Part shown: in pieces, positions 26,091-37,605 of the stretch
Layout of the letters: each line of letters opens with the position of its first letter
Numbering within the stretch: the stretch's first letter is position 1
Source of the DNA: Merluccius polli
Lineage: Eukaryota > Chordata > Actinopteri > Gadiformes > Merlucciidae
NCBI GenBank assembly: GCA_030340625.1
Contig: JAOPHQ010005495.1
Span: forward strand, 1 to 64,000
DNA: 64,000 nucleotides
Direction of reading: 5' to 3'
Notes under the pieces: model-generated
Seen by the model: the letters and a program-made list of their open reading frames with translations, nothing else
Told to the model about the DNA's origin: nothing
The model's database searches: none
Translations under genes and position numbers: made by a program

Positions 26091-26147
26091 TCCTCCTCCT
26101 CCTCCTCCTCCTCCTCCTCCTCATCCTCCTCCTCCTCCTCCTCCTCC
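26091..26147. repeat. (CCT)n array
   Basis: About 55 bp of CCT with one CAT interruption, followed by a short GC-rich segment. Confidence 0.9.
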
Positions 26148-27034
26148 GCCGTTGTAGCTGTGCTCTGCACCACGGAGCAGCCATAATGGCAGATAGAAAT
26201 AATTAGCCCTTTCGTCTGTCTTTCTCCAGCACCCGCTATCTGCGTTCCCGCGCCGTAATGTCACTCAATACTCCTAGACAAACAACTGCTGGCTCCTCTT
26301 CTTTCTTTTTTTTTTCGCCTTATAGACGGCCGTGAAGAGAATAAACACGATTTATTATTGCTTCTGATATATTGCGAGACGTGCAGCCGGCGCGTCTTCT
26401 TGTTATTGTGAAACCGCGGCGACCCCTGTGTGTTTAATATGGACCCCGGCTTGTGATGCCGCTGTATCTCCTCTGAGTCCCAGTGGCTCTTCTTCTTCGT
26501 CGCGGCGGTCGACGGTTTTCGTGTGAACCGCTTTTTCGGCGTCTCACGATGTACATGGAGAGTATGGAGAGAGTAAAGAAGTGAAACCCCCCCTGTGTGT
26601 GTGGGGAGAGATTTATAATGCAGGTATTTAATACACAGTGGCATTTAAAACGGGTGGCTGGTGCAGACCTGTGCCTGGCCTTGTGTTGTGCGGCATGTGT
26701 GTGTGTGTGTGTGTGTGTGCGTGTGTGTGTGTACTTCATTAGTTTGTGTTGTGTCGTGTCGGCGCGCTCAAACATAAGCCAGTGACGTTTTCTCGGGAGA
26801 AACAGTGCAGCTGTCCCCCCGGGGTGACTTTAATTTATGAGTGCCGCGCAACGCTTGTGCTATTTTAAGACTTCTCACAAGGTTGTGTTTTTTTTTTTTT
26901 TGGTTTGTTTTTTTCTATTATTAATTAGCATGAAATGTGATGTGTTTTTTTTTTTTGTTCGAGCCGGACCTCCCAGCTACAGCCACACCTGGGCTGATCT
27001 TTGGCGTCTCCTTGTCGTGGAAAACGATGTGCGT

Positions 27035-27245
27035 ATTACGAATATGAATACGAATACGAAAACTTTATTGTCCACAGTGTGAAAATGTGCCTTCGGTTTC
27101 ACCTCAAACATACCAAAAATAGACGAGACATTTAAAACACAGTATGCACACATACAACGACCAGTATGGACCAAAACATTTCATAGTATACAAAGACATG
27201 GATGGATCACTATAAATAAAATAAATAAATAAGTGCTGTAAATAA
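27035..27245 (-). mobile_element. LINE 3' tail, antisense
   Basis: The minus strand reads GTTTGAGGTGAAACC, then CACACTGTGGACAATAAAG and a TTCGTATTCGTATTCATATT tail, which is an AATAAAG-terminated LINE 3' end with a short microsatellite tail. No coding part is seen. Confidence 0.65.
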
Positions 27246-28932
27246 ATATTGTATGCGATGTATAGGGGCTGTGAAAAGGCCTTCGGCGTGCGCAGCGCGT
27301 GGCGTTCATGAGACTCCTCCGAGGTCGGCGTTTTTTGGCGAGACCTCCCCATTGGTCTTTAACAAAAACAAAAAGCAGAGGTCGATGTTTCTTCATTTCT
27401 CCGGATACAAGGGGGCTTGTTTCCACCGCCGACCGTAAACACCTCAAATGGTATTCATTTATGCGCCGTTATTAGATCAAAGTGTGCTCTTTCCAACCTG
27501 CTACCTCATAATGTCCGTGTCAGCCCTTTTTGATTTAAGAATAATAAAAGGCGAAGGCAGGGCAAACATAAAGGCCACATTTAGTAGTACAGCAGAGATG
27601 GATGAGAAATAAACCCGGAGAGAATAATTGTCCGGGGAAAAATGAAGACTTTTTTTTTTTTTTCCCGCCGCAAAGTGAGGCTTTTATTTGTTTTGTTTTT
27701 TTTGTTTTTTTTGGCCAGCCGCTTCATAAGAATTTGCGTGTCAGTGGCAACAGAGGCAGGAGGAAGGCGGGAATACTTAATGGTAACAACCGGCCGGCGC
27801 GGAGAGGATATTAGCTACAGTCAAAAGATAACGTATTTACAAAGCCGCAGCGGTCCACTGCTATTCCTGCTGACACCCCCGTTTGTGTTGGTCCATAGCT
27901 CGTTTCCACGGGGACCCGCCTCCCTCCGCAAAGTTAATAAAGCACCGGGCCCCAACTCCTGCGCTGATCGATTCTTAAGCTTAAGACGGCTGCTTCGTTT
28001 TCCTACAGGGCGCGCTTGTTTTCATTTCATTTTAGCTGCATTAATTTAGTTGCACTCTTTTCCCCGTTTTCGCCGATAGACTGATAGACTGGGCTCGGGT
28101 TTCTGCTGGGCAAGCTAATTATTGCGGGGCCAGGGGAGTACATTGGATGTCACCTGGGCAGTATATAGATATATATATATAAAAAAAATAAACATTAAGC
28201 AAGTTTGGGGGAAAAGTATTCACAGAAATGGTAACCTTTTCGTTGTGCTCCTTTCCCTTAAGGGAAAAAAACAAATAAGTTGTTGGTTGCTGTTGTTGTT
28301 GTGTGTGTGGGGTGTTTGTTCGTAAAAAAAAGACAGGGAACAAGATCCCTCCTCGCGGGAATAGAGCAGTAAAAGAAAGTAACCTCTTTCAATTTAATTG
28401 TTTGTCTTTTTAAGGAAGCCCAAAACATCGCCAGTGATCGCAGAGTAATATGTTACTTGGCCCCCCGTAAGTCGAGCACAGATCAATGTCGACTATAATG
28501 AGAGAACGACACGATAACGACAAACTGTAGATGTACTTTCTTGTCGTAAGGGTATTTGTCAAAGGACATAACTATAAACTTTATAATTAGTAAACTATGA
28601 AAAGTGACATCTTCCCAGCAAGAAAGCAAGAAAGTAAGCAAAGCAATTTTAAGCACTAGTTTGTATCTTCTTGCATGTATTTCCCCATCTTTTCCCCTTC
28701 ATAACCAATAACTGATTCTAAAATAGTAAGTTATGCGGTTGGGTTGTTTTAGAAATCATTCAATATAGATTTTGTTTGCCCGGCTTTAGCGCGTAGCTCA
28801 TCCCGCTAGCCCTCCGCTGTCCTTGAAGGGGAGATTACATGGAAACCATGACTGGTTTTCCCTCTGGTCTCCGTGCTTAGCCTTGCATACGAGCCAACTC
28901 TCTAATGGTGTATCTGGAGATTTCACTTAACT

Positions 28933-28939
28933 GTGTGTG

Positions 28940-28987
<48 letters not shown>

Positions 28988-28993
28988 GGGGGG
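28933..28993. repeat. (GT)n joined to poly-G
   Basis: About 38 bp of GT runs directly into about 23 G. Same architecture as 3641-3719 in reverse order. Confidence 0.9.
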
Positions 28994-29060
28994 TCAGTGT
29001 CAGTGTTTGATTAGAACAAAGTACAATGGATGTCTCTTTTTGTCAACTGGGCTTTCCATC

Positions 29061-29084
29061 TGTGTGTGTGTGTGTGTGTGTCTG

Positions 29085-29125
<41 letters not shown>

Positions 29126-29158
29126 CACACACACACACACACACATACACACACGCAG
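29061..29158. repeat. (GT)n-(CA)n inverted microsatellite (hairpin-forming)
   Basis: A GT run of about 36 bp is followed, after TACG, by about 30 bp of CA on the same strand. The two halves are complementary, so the segment can form a long hairpin or cruciform with a minimal loop. Confidence 0.85.
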
Positions 29159-29698
29159 TTATCCACGCACATGCATACGTGTATGTGTGTGTGGTCTGTG
29201 CCTACTTCCTGTGTATTTTCCCTCTATGTGCAGACGCGCGTGTGTGTGTGTGTGTGTTATGTATGCATGCAGATAGTGGCCCAGGAAAGCCCAGAAATAG
29301 CAGTGGCGGCGGCGGTGGAGGCGGCGGCGGCCCCCCCACGGGGCCCCTAGCTCCCCATGCTTATGCATGAGCACACTCCACAGTGGCGGCGGCGGCGGCG
29401 GTGGCGGCGGCGGCGAGGGCCTTGCCTCCGACGTACGTGTCAGAGGCTTAACGCGCCGTGACACACAGACACGCAGACACACACACACACCTCCAGATCT
29501 CACAGCGTGCGTGGGATGCGCAGTGCGGTGCGGCGTGCCCCGGGTGGGTGGGTGTCTCCCCGGTGTGTTTACCTTCCTCTGAGTGAGTCCGCGGAGCAGC
29601 GCCGAGGCCAAGCAGACGCTGATGATGTTTGTTTAGTGGCCGCGTCGGATTTAGCTTTATCCACTCGCAGCCCGCACTGGCACCGCTGCTTCCTTACT

Positions 29699-29821
29699 CT
29701 CTGTCTCTCTCTCTCTCTCTGCCTCTCTCTCTCTCTGTCTCTCTCTCTCTCTCACATTCTTGCCATGTCTCTTTCTCTGTCTCGCACGTTCTCACTGTGT
29801 CTTTCTCCCTCTCTATCTCTG

Positions 29822-29859
<38 letters not shown>

Positions 29860-30013
29860 TCACGTTCTCGCTATATGTCTCTCTCTGTCTCTCTCCCACT
29901 CTCTCTATCTGTCTCTTCAATCTATCTACTCTGTATCCCCTCTTTCCACCCCCCCCCCCCCTTCTCTCTCTCTCTCTCTCTCCCTCTCACCCTCTCTCTT
30001 CCCTCTCCCATTA

Positions 30014-30055
<42 letters not shown>

Positions 30056-30090
30056 CTCTCTCTGTATTCTCTCTCTTCCTCTCACTCTCT
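29699..30090. repeat. CT-rich polypyrimidine tract, about 390 bp
   Basis: Almost entirely CT and TCTG/TCCC variants with a central C-run (29950-29960). Very long polypyrimidine on the sense strand of an intron; no AG|exon follows. The Ser/Leu frames across it (29507-30246) are artefacts. Confidence 0.9.
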
Positions 30091-30431
30091 CCGGGTGTCC
30101 GACTTTTGATGACCTGCTGCTGTGCCAGAGTGTGTGTGTGTGTGTCTGTGTGTGTGTGCGTGTGTGTGTGCGTGCGTGTGAGTGAGTGCGTGCGCCTCAC
30201 TTACTTTGGAATTGAGCAGAAACTGATCGTTGATGCCCATAAATAACCCGGTGGGAAAAAAAAAAAAAAGAAAGGAAAAAAAATCAGGGTTTGGCTCAAA
30301 CATCATGGAGTCCCCCCGTCCCTTCGCTGATTGCCCTTTCCACTCCCGGTACCGCCTTGTATAAACACTCACACACTGGGAATGTGCTTTTAATAATGTT
30401 GAATATGCATGTGTGTGTGTGAGGCACAGAG

Positions 30432-30467
<36 letters not shown>

Positions 30468-30731
30468 CCTTGCACACCCCCGCTCCTCCCTAAGGGAACG
30501 TATTGATTAGCCGTTTGAATTGGAGCAGGCCTGCTCTGGAGCACGGTTCAATAGGGTGAGTTATGAGTCAGATCATTGGTTCGCGCTATTGTTAGTTTGT
30601 TGGCCCTCTCTCAGGCATCTCATGTCTCTGACAAATGATTTCATAGATCATAAAGCAATAACATTTAGTTGCCCTGCCCCCCTCAATGTTATTCAAAAAC
30701 ATTGATCTCCCTCTCTCTCTCTCTTATACTG

Positions 30732-30732
<1 letters not shown>

Positions 30733-30796
<64 letters not shown>

Positions 30797-30978
30797 TGCA
30801 GACTTATCTTTAGTCATTATTTAGGTAGCACACGCATATTATGAATGCATTTGACAGAATTCAAATGAGCCATTTTAATCTAGATTGATCTAGATTAATT
30901 CCAAGATTACAGTTAGATTAATCTAGATTAAAGAAATTAATCTATGCCCAACACTAATATATACAACACTAATATACA

Positions 30979-31040
<62 letters not shown>

Positions 31041-31095
31041 CCCATTATGGTTTGGGGACCCAAACTTTGTGACAATAAAGTTTATCTTCATGGTA
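30733..31095 (+). repeat. Dispersed repeat enclosed by two (AT)n tracts
   Basis: (AT)n runs at 30733-30794 and 30979-31036 enclose about 180 bp with palindromic TTAATCTAGATTAA-type motifs and the phrase TTAATCTATGCCCAACACTA. I recognise that phrase from dispersed teleost repeats. After the second AT run, GGGGACCCAAACTTTGTGAC followed by AATAAAG looks like a LINE 3' end. Confidence 0.6.
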
Positions 31096-31390
31096 TAGCG
31101 TCGCGTAGTATAGCATACCATAGCATAGGGTATAGATATACACCCTAAGCTCTATATACGGTTTAGCATGGCATAGCACAGGTATGGAGTATATAGAATA
31201 AAGAGCATAGCATCGTATAGTGATGGTATAGTAAAGCAGTGTATAGAGAGTAGGCTATAGTAAAGCAGTATGTACTATATACGGTTTAGCGTAGCATAGC
31301 ATCGTATGGTGAGTATAGTATAGTGATGGTATAGTAAAGCAGTGTGTAGAGAGTAGGCTATAGTAAAGCAGTATGTACTAAATACGTCAT
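31096..31390. repeat. TAGCATA-rich tandem repeat with 103-bp unit
   Basis: GATGGTATAGTAAAGCAGTG starts at 31222 and again at 31325, and the 60 bp after each copy are nearly identical, giving a 103-bp period. The upstream 130 bp is a degenerate version built from TATAGCAT/TATACGGTTTAGC motifs. It is a local satellite of nested short motifs. Confidence 0.85.
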
Positions 31391-31901
31391 ATCATGTTAG
31401 CGTGATTGGTTTGCGGCGCTGCGGTAATGTGTGTAGACAGAGATAGATATGCAGGGGCCGTTAAGTAGCTTTGGATGTAAATGATCCGCGGCATGATGAA
31501 TGGAGATATATACGAGCACAGTGAGCTATCCGAAGCCTTGTTGGATCCGGGACCGAGTGAATCAGCACATTATGTGTGCATTATGTAAATGTTTGCCAGC
31601 ATGTGTAATGGAGGTAAGGCCGGTTCAAGACTGGTCATTACTCTTGCAAGAGACTTCCTGCGGGCAGAGGAGCATAGAGTCCACCTTGTCTTGTCTTCTG
31701 ACGTCTCCGCGACATGGAGGAGCCTATATTAATGGATCCCTGTTGTGTGTGGAGAAGGGTTGTTGAGGCTGAATTTATTATTTTCTTGGTATGTTTTTCA
31801 GAGCAGAGTAGAACAAAAAGTATATACGATGAATTCACATGTCACATAATAGTTTTTGAATAAAAGTCACACACATAAACTGGCAATGCCGCCGGGAGCC
31901 A

Positions 31902-32010
31902 ATGCAGACGATTCGAGTCGTGTATGGATGCGCACATCGGTCAAACCGAGAGAAAACCCGTCGATTTTATCGCGTTCCAAAAATGATTCACCACAAAGGT
32001 GAGAAATGCA

Positions 32011-32042
<32 letters not shown>

Positions 32043-32128
32043 AAAACGCTGTTATAAATGGCTGCCAAATTTACGTCTTTCTGGAGGAGACGTATCTGAA
32101 GATGCCCAAGTGTGTAGTGACCACTTCG

Positions 32129-32130
<2 letters not shown>
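31902..32130 (+). pseudogene. THAP zinc-finger domain remnant (transposase N-terminus)
   Basis: Translation from ATG 31902 gives a THAP (C2CH) DNA-binding domain: VVYGCAHRSNREK, then FYRVPK, and after a break KWLPNLRLSG and VCSDHFV. The second zinc Cys, the structural Pro and Trp and the final C-x2-H are present. The position expected for the first Cys is Arg. The reading frame is interrupted at 32012-32046 by about 17 C and 14 A, and ends in an (AT)n run at 32131, so it cannot make a working domain. THAP domains are common at the N-terminus of eukaryotic DDE transposases. Its pairing with the YqaJ-type gene just downstream on the other strand suggests an ISL2EU-like transposon. A host THAP gene is unlikely given the decay. 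Confidence 0.85.
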
Positions 32131-32171
<41 letters not shown>

Positions 32172-32840
32172 TATATGTTAGGCGTAATAACATTCTCAAG
32201 AAAGGATTTAGCGCCTCCTATGTGTATAAGCATTGTCTCACTCTTTTAATGGGTCTTTACCAAGTCATGTAATATTCTGTCCTACTGGAGCTACGTGACA
32301 CACTGAGCCAGAGGAAGTTATGACATTAGATGACCAGAAAGGTAAATAATGTACACATGGATTTGGCCATACTATATATCATTTGGATATAACGGGCCCA
32401 TTCCTAATAACAAATCAAACTTTAAGTGAATTAGATAGCTAAGAATTTGGTAAACTAAACATTATTAAGTTGATGTCATTTCCAGGAGACAACCTGGATA
32501 GAAATGGAGACGATTAAGAATCCGCATAGTGATTTCGATTTGACAAATGTTTACCGAGGAACAACAATAAGTAATTTATTCTCTCCCAAATATTTTATAT
32601 TCAGATGCAAGATGCCACACTGACCAAACAACGGATGACATTAAGAGGATGGAAAATGTGTTGAAGCAAACAACAACAACTAAAATTGATGAGCTTAGGA
32701 CTAAAGCACTGGAAACACAATTCTATGGTGGCCCTCAGAGCCCAATCACTGCAACTTAAGCAAATAGACAAAACACAAGCAGATTAAGAAAACATCCTCA
32801 TCAATTTGACAACACAAATGCGCAGCATTTACAAAACGCG

Positions 32841-32992
32841 CTGTAAACACAATACAGACAACACAACACATTACCGACAGTGCAACACATTGCAGACGAC
32901 GCAACACAATACAGACAACACAACACATTACAGACATCACAACGCATTACAGACGATGCAACACAATACAGACAACGCAACACAAGACAGAC
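32841..32992. repeat. 19-bp minisatellite, 8 units
   Basis: Eight consecutive 19-bp units end in ACAGAC or a one-base variant, with consensus AACRCAACACAWTACAGAC. Units start at 32841, 32860, 32879, 32898, 32917, 32936, 32955 and 32974. The register is exact, without indels. Confidence 0.95.
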
Positions 32993-33554
32993 ACCACCAA
33001 ACACCACCGAGGGATAGCCGACGCCATGACACATGACACAAACTGTGGCAACAAGTGTGAGACTCAACCTTCCTCCAAAGATTTGTCCTCCAGGTTCAGC
33101 GATTCATAATCGACTGTTTCTAGGGCTCGGTACAAAGTGATTCATGTACTTCACCAAAGGGTGGAGATGTTAACAGCGTGGCCAGAGCTCTCTTTCATAA
33201 GAGTGAACTCTTAAATAAACTGTGGTGATATTGTTAAAGAGTAGTTTGGGATTGTATTGTGCTTCAGTACAGACGCCTGCATTCACACAAGGGAGAACAC
33301 AGTTATTAGCATCTGAGAGATTGCTACTTTTCGTGTTGAAAGGGTTATATGATTAGTTATTTAGAAAAAATCAGGTCACTTTTCATGATTGATGAGATTG
33401 GGGTTATTTGCTTTGCACTGTCAAATGTGTCAGCCTCTGTCCCGCTAGAGAAAAAATAACACGCATAAATAATAATAAATGAAATATCAAACAATAAATG
33501 TACTACACAAGTAATTTGTTCTAGCTTTGAATTTCTCAATATTTACACAGAGGC

Positions 33555-33793
33555 TTATGGTCCCAATACTTCTGGAAGTATGTTTTCTCTGAAAAATCGA
33601 TCAACTTTGGGAATAACATCGTCCCAAAATTGCACAGGCATAACTTGTTCAAGAACAATGTCGTTTTCTTCCCATACAACAAAGTCACAGTAGTCGGCGT
33701 TCACGATATCATGCTGTGCCTGCACTCGGAAATAGCAATCATGGGCGCTGTCCAGTTCATCATCATCATCCTCGTCCCTGATCAGCCAGAATC
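33555..33793 (-). pseudogene. YqaJ-like nuclease, C-terminal fragment (element 1)
   Basis: The minus strand has an open frame ending at TAA 33555-33557. It carries CYFRVQAQ, then DYCDFVVWEENDI, and near the end FFRENILPEVLG, which is the C-terminal half of the YqaJ exonuclease domain found in transposon-borne proteins of fish. The catalytic SPDG and E-x-K motifs would lie upstream (above 33793), where the frame is lost. The fragment is therefore not functional. Its N-terminal exon is probably 34784-34985. It is a different copy from the YqaJ remnant at 41050-41653, because both include the same domain end with different residues. Confidence 0.75.
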
Positions 33794-34783
33794 CCTTCCC
33801 TCCCGCACCGAGGCGCAGATCGTCTCTGTCTCGCCTGGAGTCTGGGCAATTAAATTAAAATGGAACGACAATGGAAAAATATGTTAATGATGCAGTACCA
33901 GCTCTTCTCCTCCGCCTCCATTTTGCTATACAGTGTAAATGCACTTCATAATTATGCCTCAACAACATTCATGGGAAATGATGCTCTTATAAACCCGAAC
34001 ACGTCTTGCTGTAGCGTTACTGACTGTTCACACTTTGTGTTGACCTTAAATCAATCTTGCCTTCATTTCACAAGTCACAGGCGCCGACTCTGTCAGGTGA
34101 GTCTCCCACGTCCGGCCCGGTCGCACTCAGCCAGACCCCACTGTCCGTACCGGCGAAGCCCTCATGCTCTGTGGGCTTAGGGTTGGTGACCTGAGGCCGG
34201 TGCCTCATGTTTTCAACCGTAGCTGTAATCGGCATATAGCAATAAGTGCAAATATAAAATGAGACGGCCATTCGCATTTGAGGGTGAGACTTGGCAGGCA
34301 ACATCTTTCCATTTCACAATATTGACTATTGTCCTGACCACTATTCGCCCTGTTATTATCCCTACCCTTTACCCTAATGTCCCTATGATGCCATCATCCC
34401 TAACCCTTCATACATCCCAATTTACAACCCTAAATGTGTTGTATGCTACGGTTGAGTACTTGTGGGCCTCTGATAGCGTACTTACAATCCACCGACATGT
34501 AACTGAATGTAATCTTGATTTACCCAGCCATGCAGTTGCAGTGTGGCAGCTATTAGCTGTACATCTTCTGTGGCGAGGATCCAAGTTTTCACCAGACCTT
34601 GAAGGGTTGACCTTCAGCCCAAGAGCAGAATCTCAGTGAACGGCTATGAGTCGCCTGTATTTGCACATTTGATGCTCGCCTATACCTATGCGTACCTTGG
34701 GTTGCACAGACCTAGATTAGGATTTAACCCTGGATTAAATTTGGGCTTAGGAATAGTACAAAACATAGAAATTTGAGATTTAC

Positions 34784-34985
34784 TAGCCGTTTTTCTTTTC
34801 CCAATTTGTGAATCCATCCACACACGAAGAAAGTACATGCCTCCAGGCTTTTGAAGGCTTTCATCTGATCCCTGGTGAACTGCGAGGTCTGCAGTACCAG
34901 ATAATTGACTACGTCTACGGACTTCATAGCGGGTAAATTCTCAATATTGTGCGATAAATCATCATATTTTTTAACAATACGGATC
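34784..34985 (-). pseudogene. N-terminal exon of SWIM/YqaJ transposon gene (element 1)
   Basis: A minus-strand frame encodes SVDVVNYLVLQTS, then RDQMKAFKSLEA and FFVCGW. I recognise this module at the start of teleost transposon proteins that go on to a SWIM zinc finger and a YqaJ nuclease. A GTAAAT at about 34783 (minus) could be the donor. It points toward the YqaJ fragment 1 kb away on the same strand. No SWIM C-x-C...C-x-H motif was recognised between them. Confidence 0.65.
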
Positions 34986-36149
34986 TAGTCCAATATATTT
35001 TTATTTTTCTTCTTTCGCAAACATTTGGTTGCAAAGTCTTGACATAAACAGAGTACTGCTGATTTGCATTGGCAATTTCACTCCCTGCCCTCCATCTTTA
35101 AGTGTCACGTACGATTAGATCACATCGATCAAATGTATTTTAATATACTAATATGTCATTTGTAGACATTCCACACTAGATTGAGGCCTTAATAATCCAT
35201 CAATATGAAATGCACCCCAGTGCGTTGTGGTGCAACAGTTTGTTGGCAGCACAAATTGCCCGTTTACAAGCCCTTAAAAGCCTAAATTACAAAAAGATAT
35301 ATACTCGTACCTTCGGATAAATACCTTTCTCACAACGACGCTTGCCAGATTTTCCGCCTTGGAGTTGTAGCAACATGCAGCTAAGACCAACCAAAGCCGT
35401 TCAATCCTAGCAACCGAACACAATGTTAAATTGATGAATGATGAAATGTGTAATAAATGAGCTTAACAAAGCCATGTTGTAGTGTAATCGTGCTGGCCAA
35501 ACAGCAAGTTCCACTTTCCTAAAGTGGTATGTAAAGATCTTGGCTTGGCGTTTAACTTGGCATTGTGTAAGCCAAGCGTTGTTCATAGTGACCGAATTAA
35601 TCAGAGCTCGAAACTTTAAACGTCACACATTGAAATAACCCAAGCATTGGCAGAAGCGTCCCATCCTTCAAAACGAAAGTAAGTGTCTTAAACGATCACG
35701 CGGCGTCGAGTCTCATTCCTCACCGCTAGCCAATAGCAGACCCCCGGTTCCCCCTGGAGCCCCCCCACCTCCGCCTCAGTACCGCCAGCGTTGGGGCACA
35801 GGGGCGTTGCGCGGTGTCACTCCACACTCTCCCTGACGTTTTGGTTTTACCAAGTGGTTTTTAGCGTCGGGATTTTGTCCCGCTCGTTTTTTCTCCCCAG
35901 GGAGATGAATGGGAGAGGAGATGGCCTCAGACAGTCGCTGGCCGTCTCAGAGTCACAATGAAGGGGAGATTCATTGGGTACACACCCCCCCCACCCCCCC
36001 CACCCCCCAAACACACACCTCCTCTCAACCACACAACACTATGGGGCCTCATTATTTCCTCATCTCCATCACGCGGAGGAAGGGAGTGAGAGGTTGAAGA
36101 TACTGCTGGGGGCTGCGAGTCTCCCTAGCCCATCTATCTATCACACACA

Positions 36150-36152
36150 TTG

Positions 36153-36188
<36 letters not shown>

Positions 36189-36268
36189 GGTGTATTTGTC
36201 ACACGCTGTAAAATAAGACACTTGTGCGCACGCCCCCACACAGACATACCTGCTGTGTTTGTGGCACA

Positions 36269-36303
<35 letters not shown>
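36150..36303. repeat. Two (CA)n arrays
   Basis: CA runs at 36150-36186 and 36272-36303 are separated by about 85 bp of ordinary sequence. Confidence 0.9.
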
Positions 36304-36307
<4 letters not shown>

Positions 36308-37034
36308 GGCCCACGCATACAGAAACGCAGAGGGCCGGTCTCTAGTCCATGCTACCCCCCACTCCCCTAAAAGACAGCATGATTCGAAAAACAGAGCACC
36401 TGTCAGGCGCAAGATGGAGGTGCAGCCGGTAGAGTGCAGCATCAGGACCGCGGCTCTTCAAGGACGATGCCGGGGGAGCGAGGAGTGATGGTGAATTCCC
36501 TGTTGTTACCAGAAACTACTTCTTCCTCCTCCTCCTCTCCTTGTTCTTTTAGAGGGAAGTCTTTTGTGCCAGGTGTGCACCTGGTTGAGTGGAGTGGAGT
36601 GGGGAGTAGAGTGCTTTGGCGGCGGTTATTTTTCCATTATAAGTCCCATTTGGTGGCTTTAGTGTTGAACACTTTCATGGTGGAAAAACAAGAGAGGGAC
36701 TTGTCTATGTAGACATTAGGGTGGACCCTTACTGAAGATTCAAATACAACACGGTTAAATGTATATGTCACGATTTAGTAAACTTAGTTTCCACTCGTCT
36801 TTTATGTTGATCTGCTTCTGCAAAAGCATCGCTGGATCTGATTGGTCCTTTTCATGAAACAACGTCCAATTAGAGGACAATTTTTAAAAAAAAAATCCAG
36901 ATCAGTTGGTCTTATTATCCTGCAGGACGGCTACCCGCGAGATCACTGCTCACATCTTCCCTCCAGAACAAAACCGATCCCATGCTGCTCCTTGAGCTTT
37001 AACTCGCTTTACCCGGCTTACCTCGCTTCATACA

Positions 37035-37140
37035 GTAGAAGATGGCGGATTGTTTGGATGCTCGACTCCCAGCCGAAAGGTTCTGGGTTCAAAACCCCTA
37101 TGTCCGCCCTTACCTGCTCATGAATTCAAGAGAATAAAGT
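37035..37140 (+). mobile_element. tRNA-derived SINE
   Basis: GGCGGATTGTTTGGATGCTC (A-box region), then GACTCCCAGCCGAAAGGTTC and a GGGTTCAAAACCCC B box, followed by a body that ends AATAAAGTGACTGAATAGATG. This is the head and tail arrangement of a fish tRNA-derived SINE. It does not fold as a normal tRNA. Confidence 0.7.
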
Positions 37141-37518
37141 GACTGAATAGATGAGAGCCTACCATATATACCTCGCCTAACTGATTACAATGGCCGCCCT
37201 CTTTGGTTTGTGCCCAAAGAAGATCCACATACACAATTAACACAAAGTTATTCAGGGTTATTCTCATTAGAAGCGCAAGTGCACCCAAGTGTTCTTTGCT
37301 AACAAGACCATTGGCTTCTAAACCCATTCAGGCTTCCCTTATATGAACATTACAGTATAGCTCTGTGTAACGCGCCGTTGGCCTGTCGTCCCATTGACAC
37401 TTTAATTTGCATTAATTGCACTAAAGCAGGCCTGATTACTGTAGAGAGTGAGTCAGGAGAGAGTGAGTTGGATGCCATTATCTTTCTTCCCAGCGTATAT
37501 ACACCGTGATTGCTTGAC

Positions 37519-37563
37519 AACAAAGAGAGAGAGAGAGAGAGAGAGGGGGGCGAGAGAGGTAGG

Positions 37564-37602
<39 letters not shown>
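37519..37602. repeat. (GA)n microsatellite
   Basis: Two GA runs separated by a short G-rich interruption. Confidence 0.9.

Positions 37603-37605
<3 letters not shown>

Larger units (their letters stand above)
31902..34985. mobile_element. ISL2EU-like DNA transposon remnant 1
   Basis: A THAP transposase fragment on + (31902-32130) faces a SWIM/YqaJ-type gene on - (34985 to 33555). That convergent two-gene layout is what I know of ISL2EU elements. The DDE catalytic part of the transposase is not recognisable between 32130 and 33555. A splice-like AG followed by an open frame at about 32605-32755 may belong to it. A 19-bp minisatellite (32841-32992) lies inside. Terminal repeats were not found, so the outer limits given are those of the coding traces. 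Confidence 0.65.

Noticed and set aside
29507..30246. Ser/Leu-rich frames of up to 205 codons
   Set aside because: They are read through the CT polypyrimidine tract and GT repeat; all overlap one another in different frames and have no domain.
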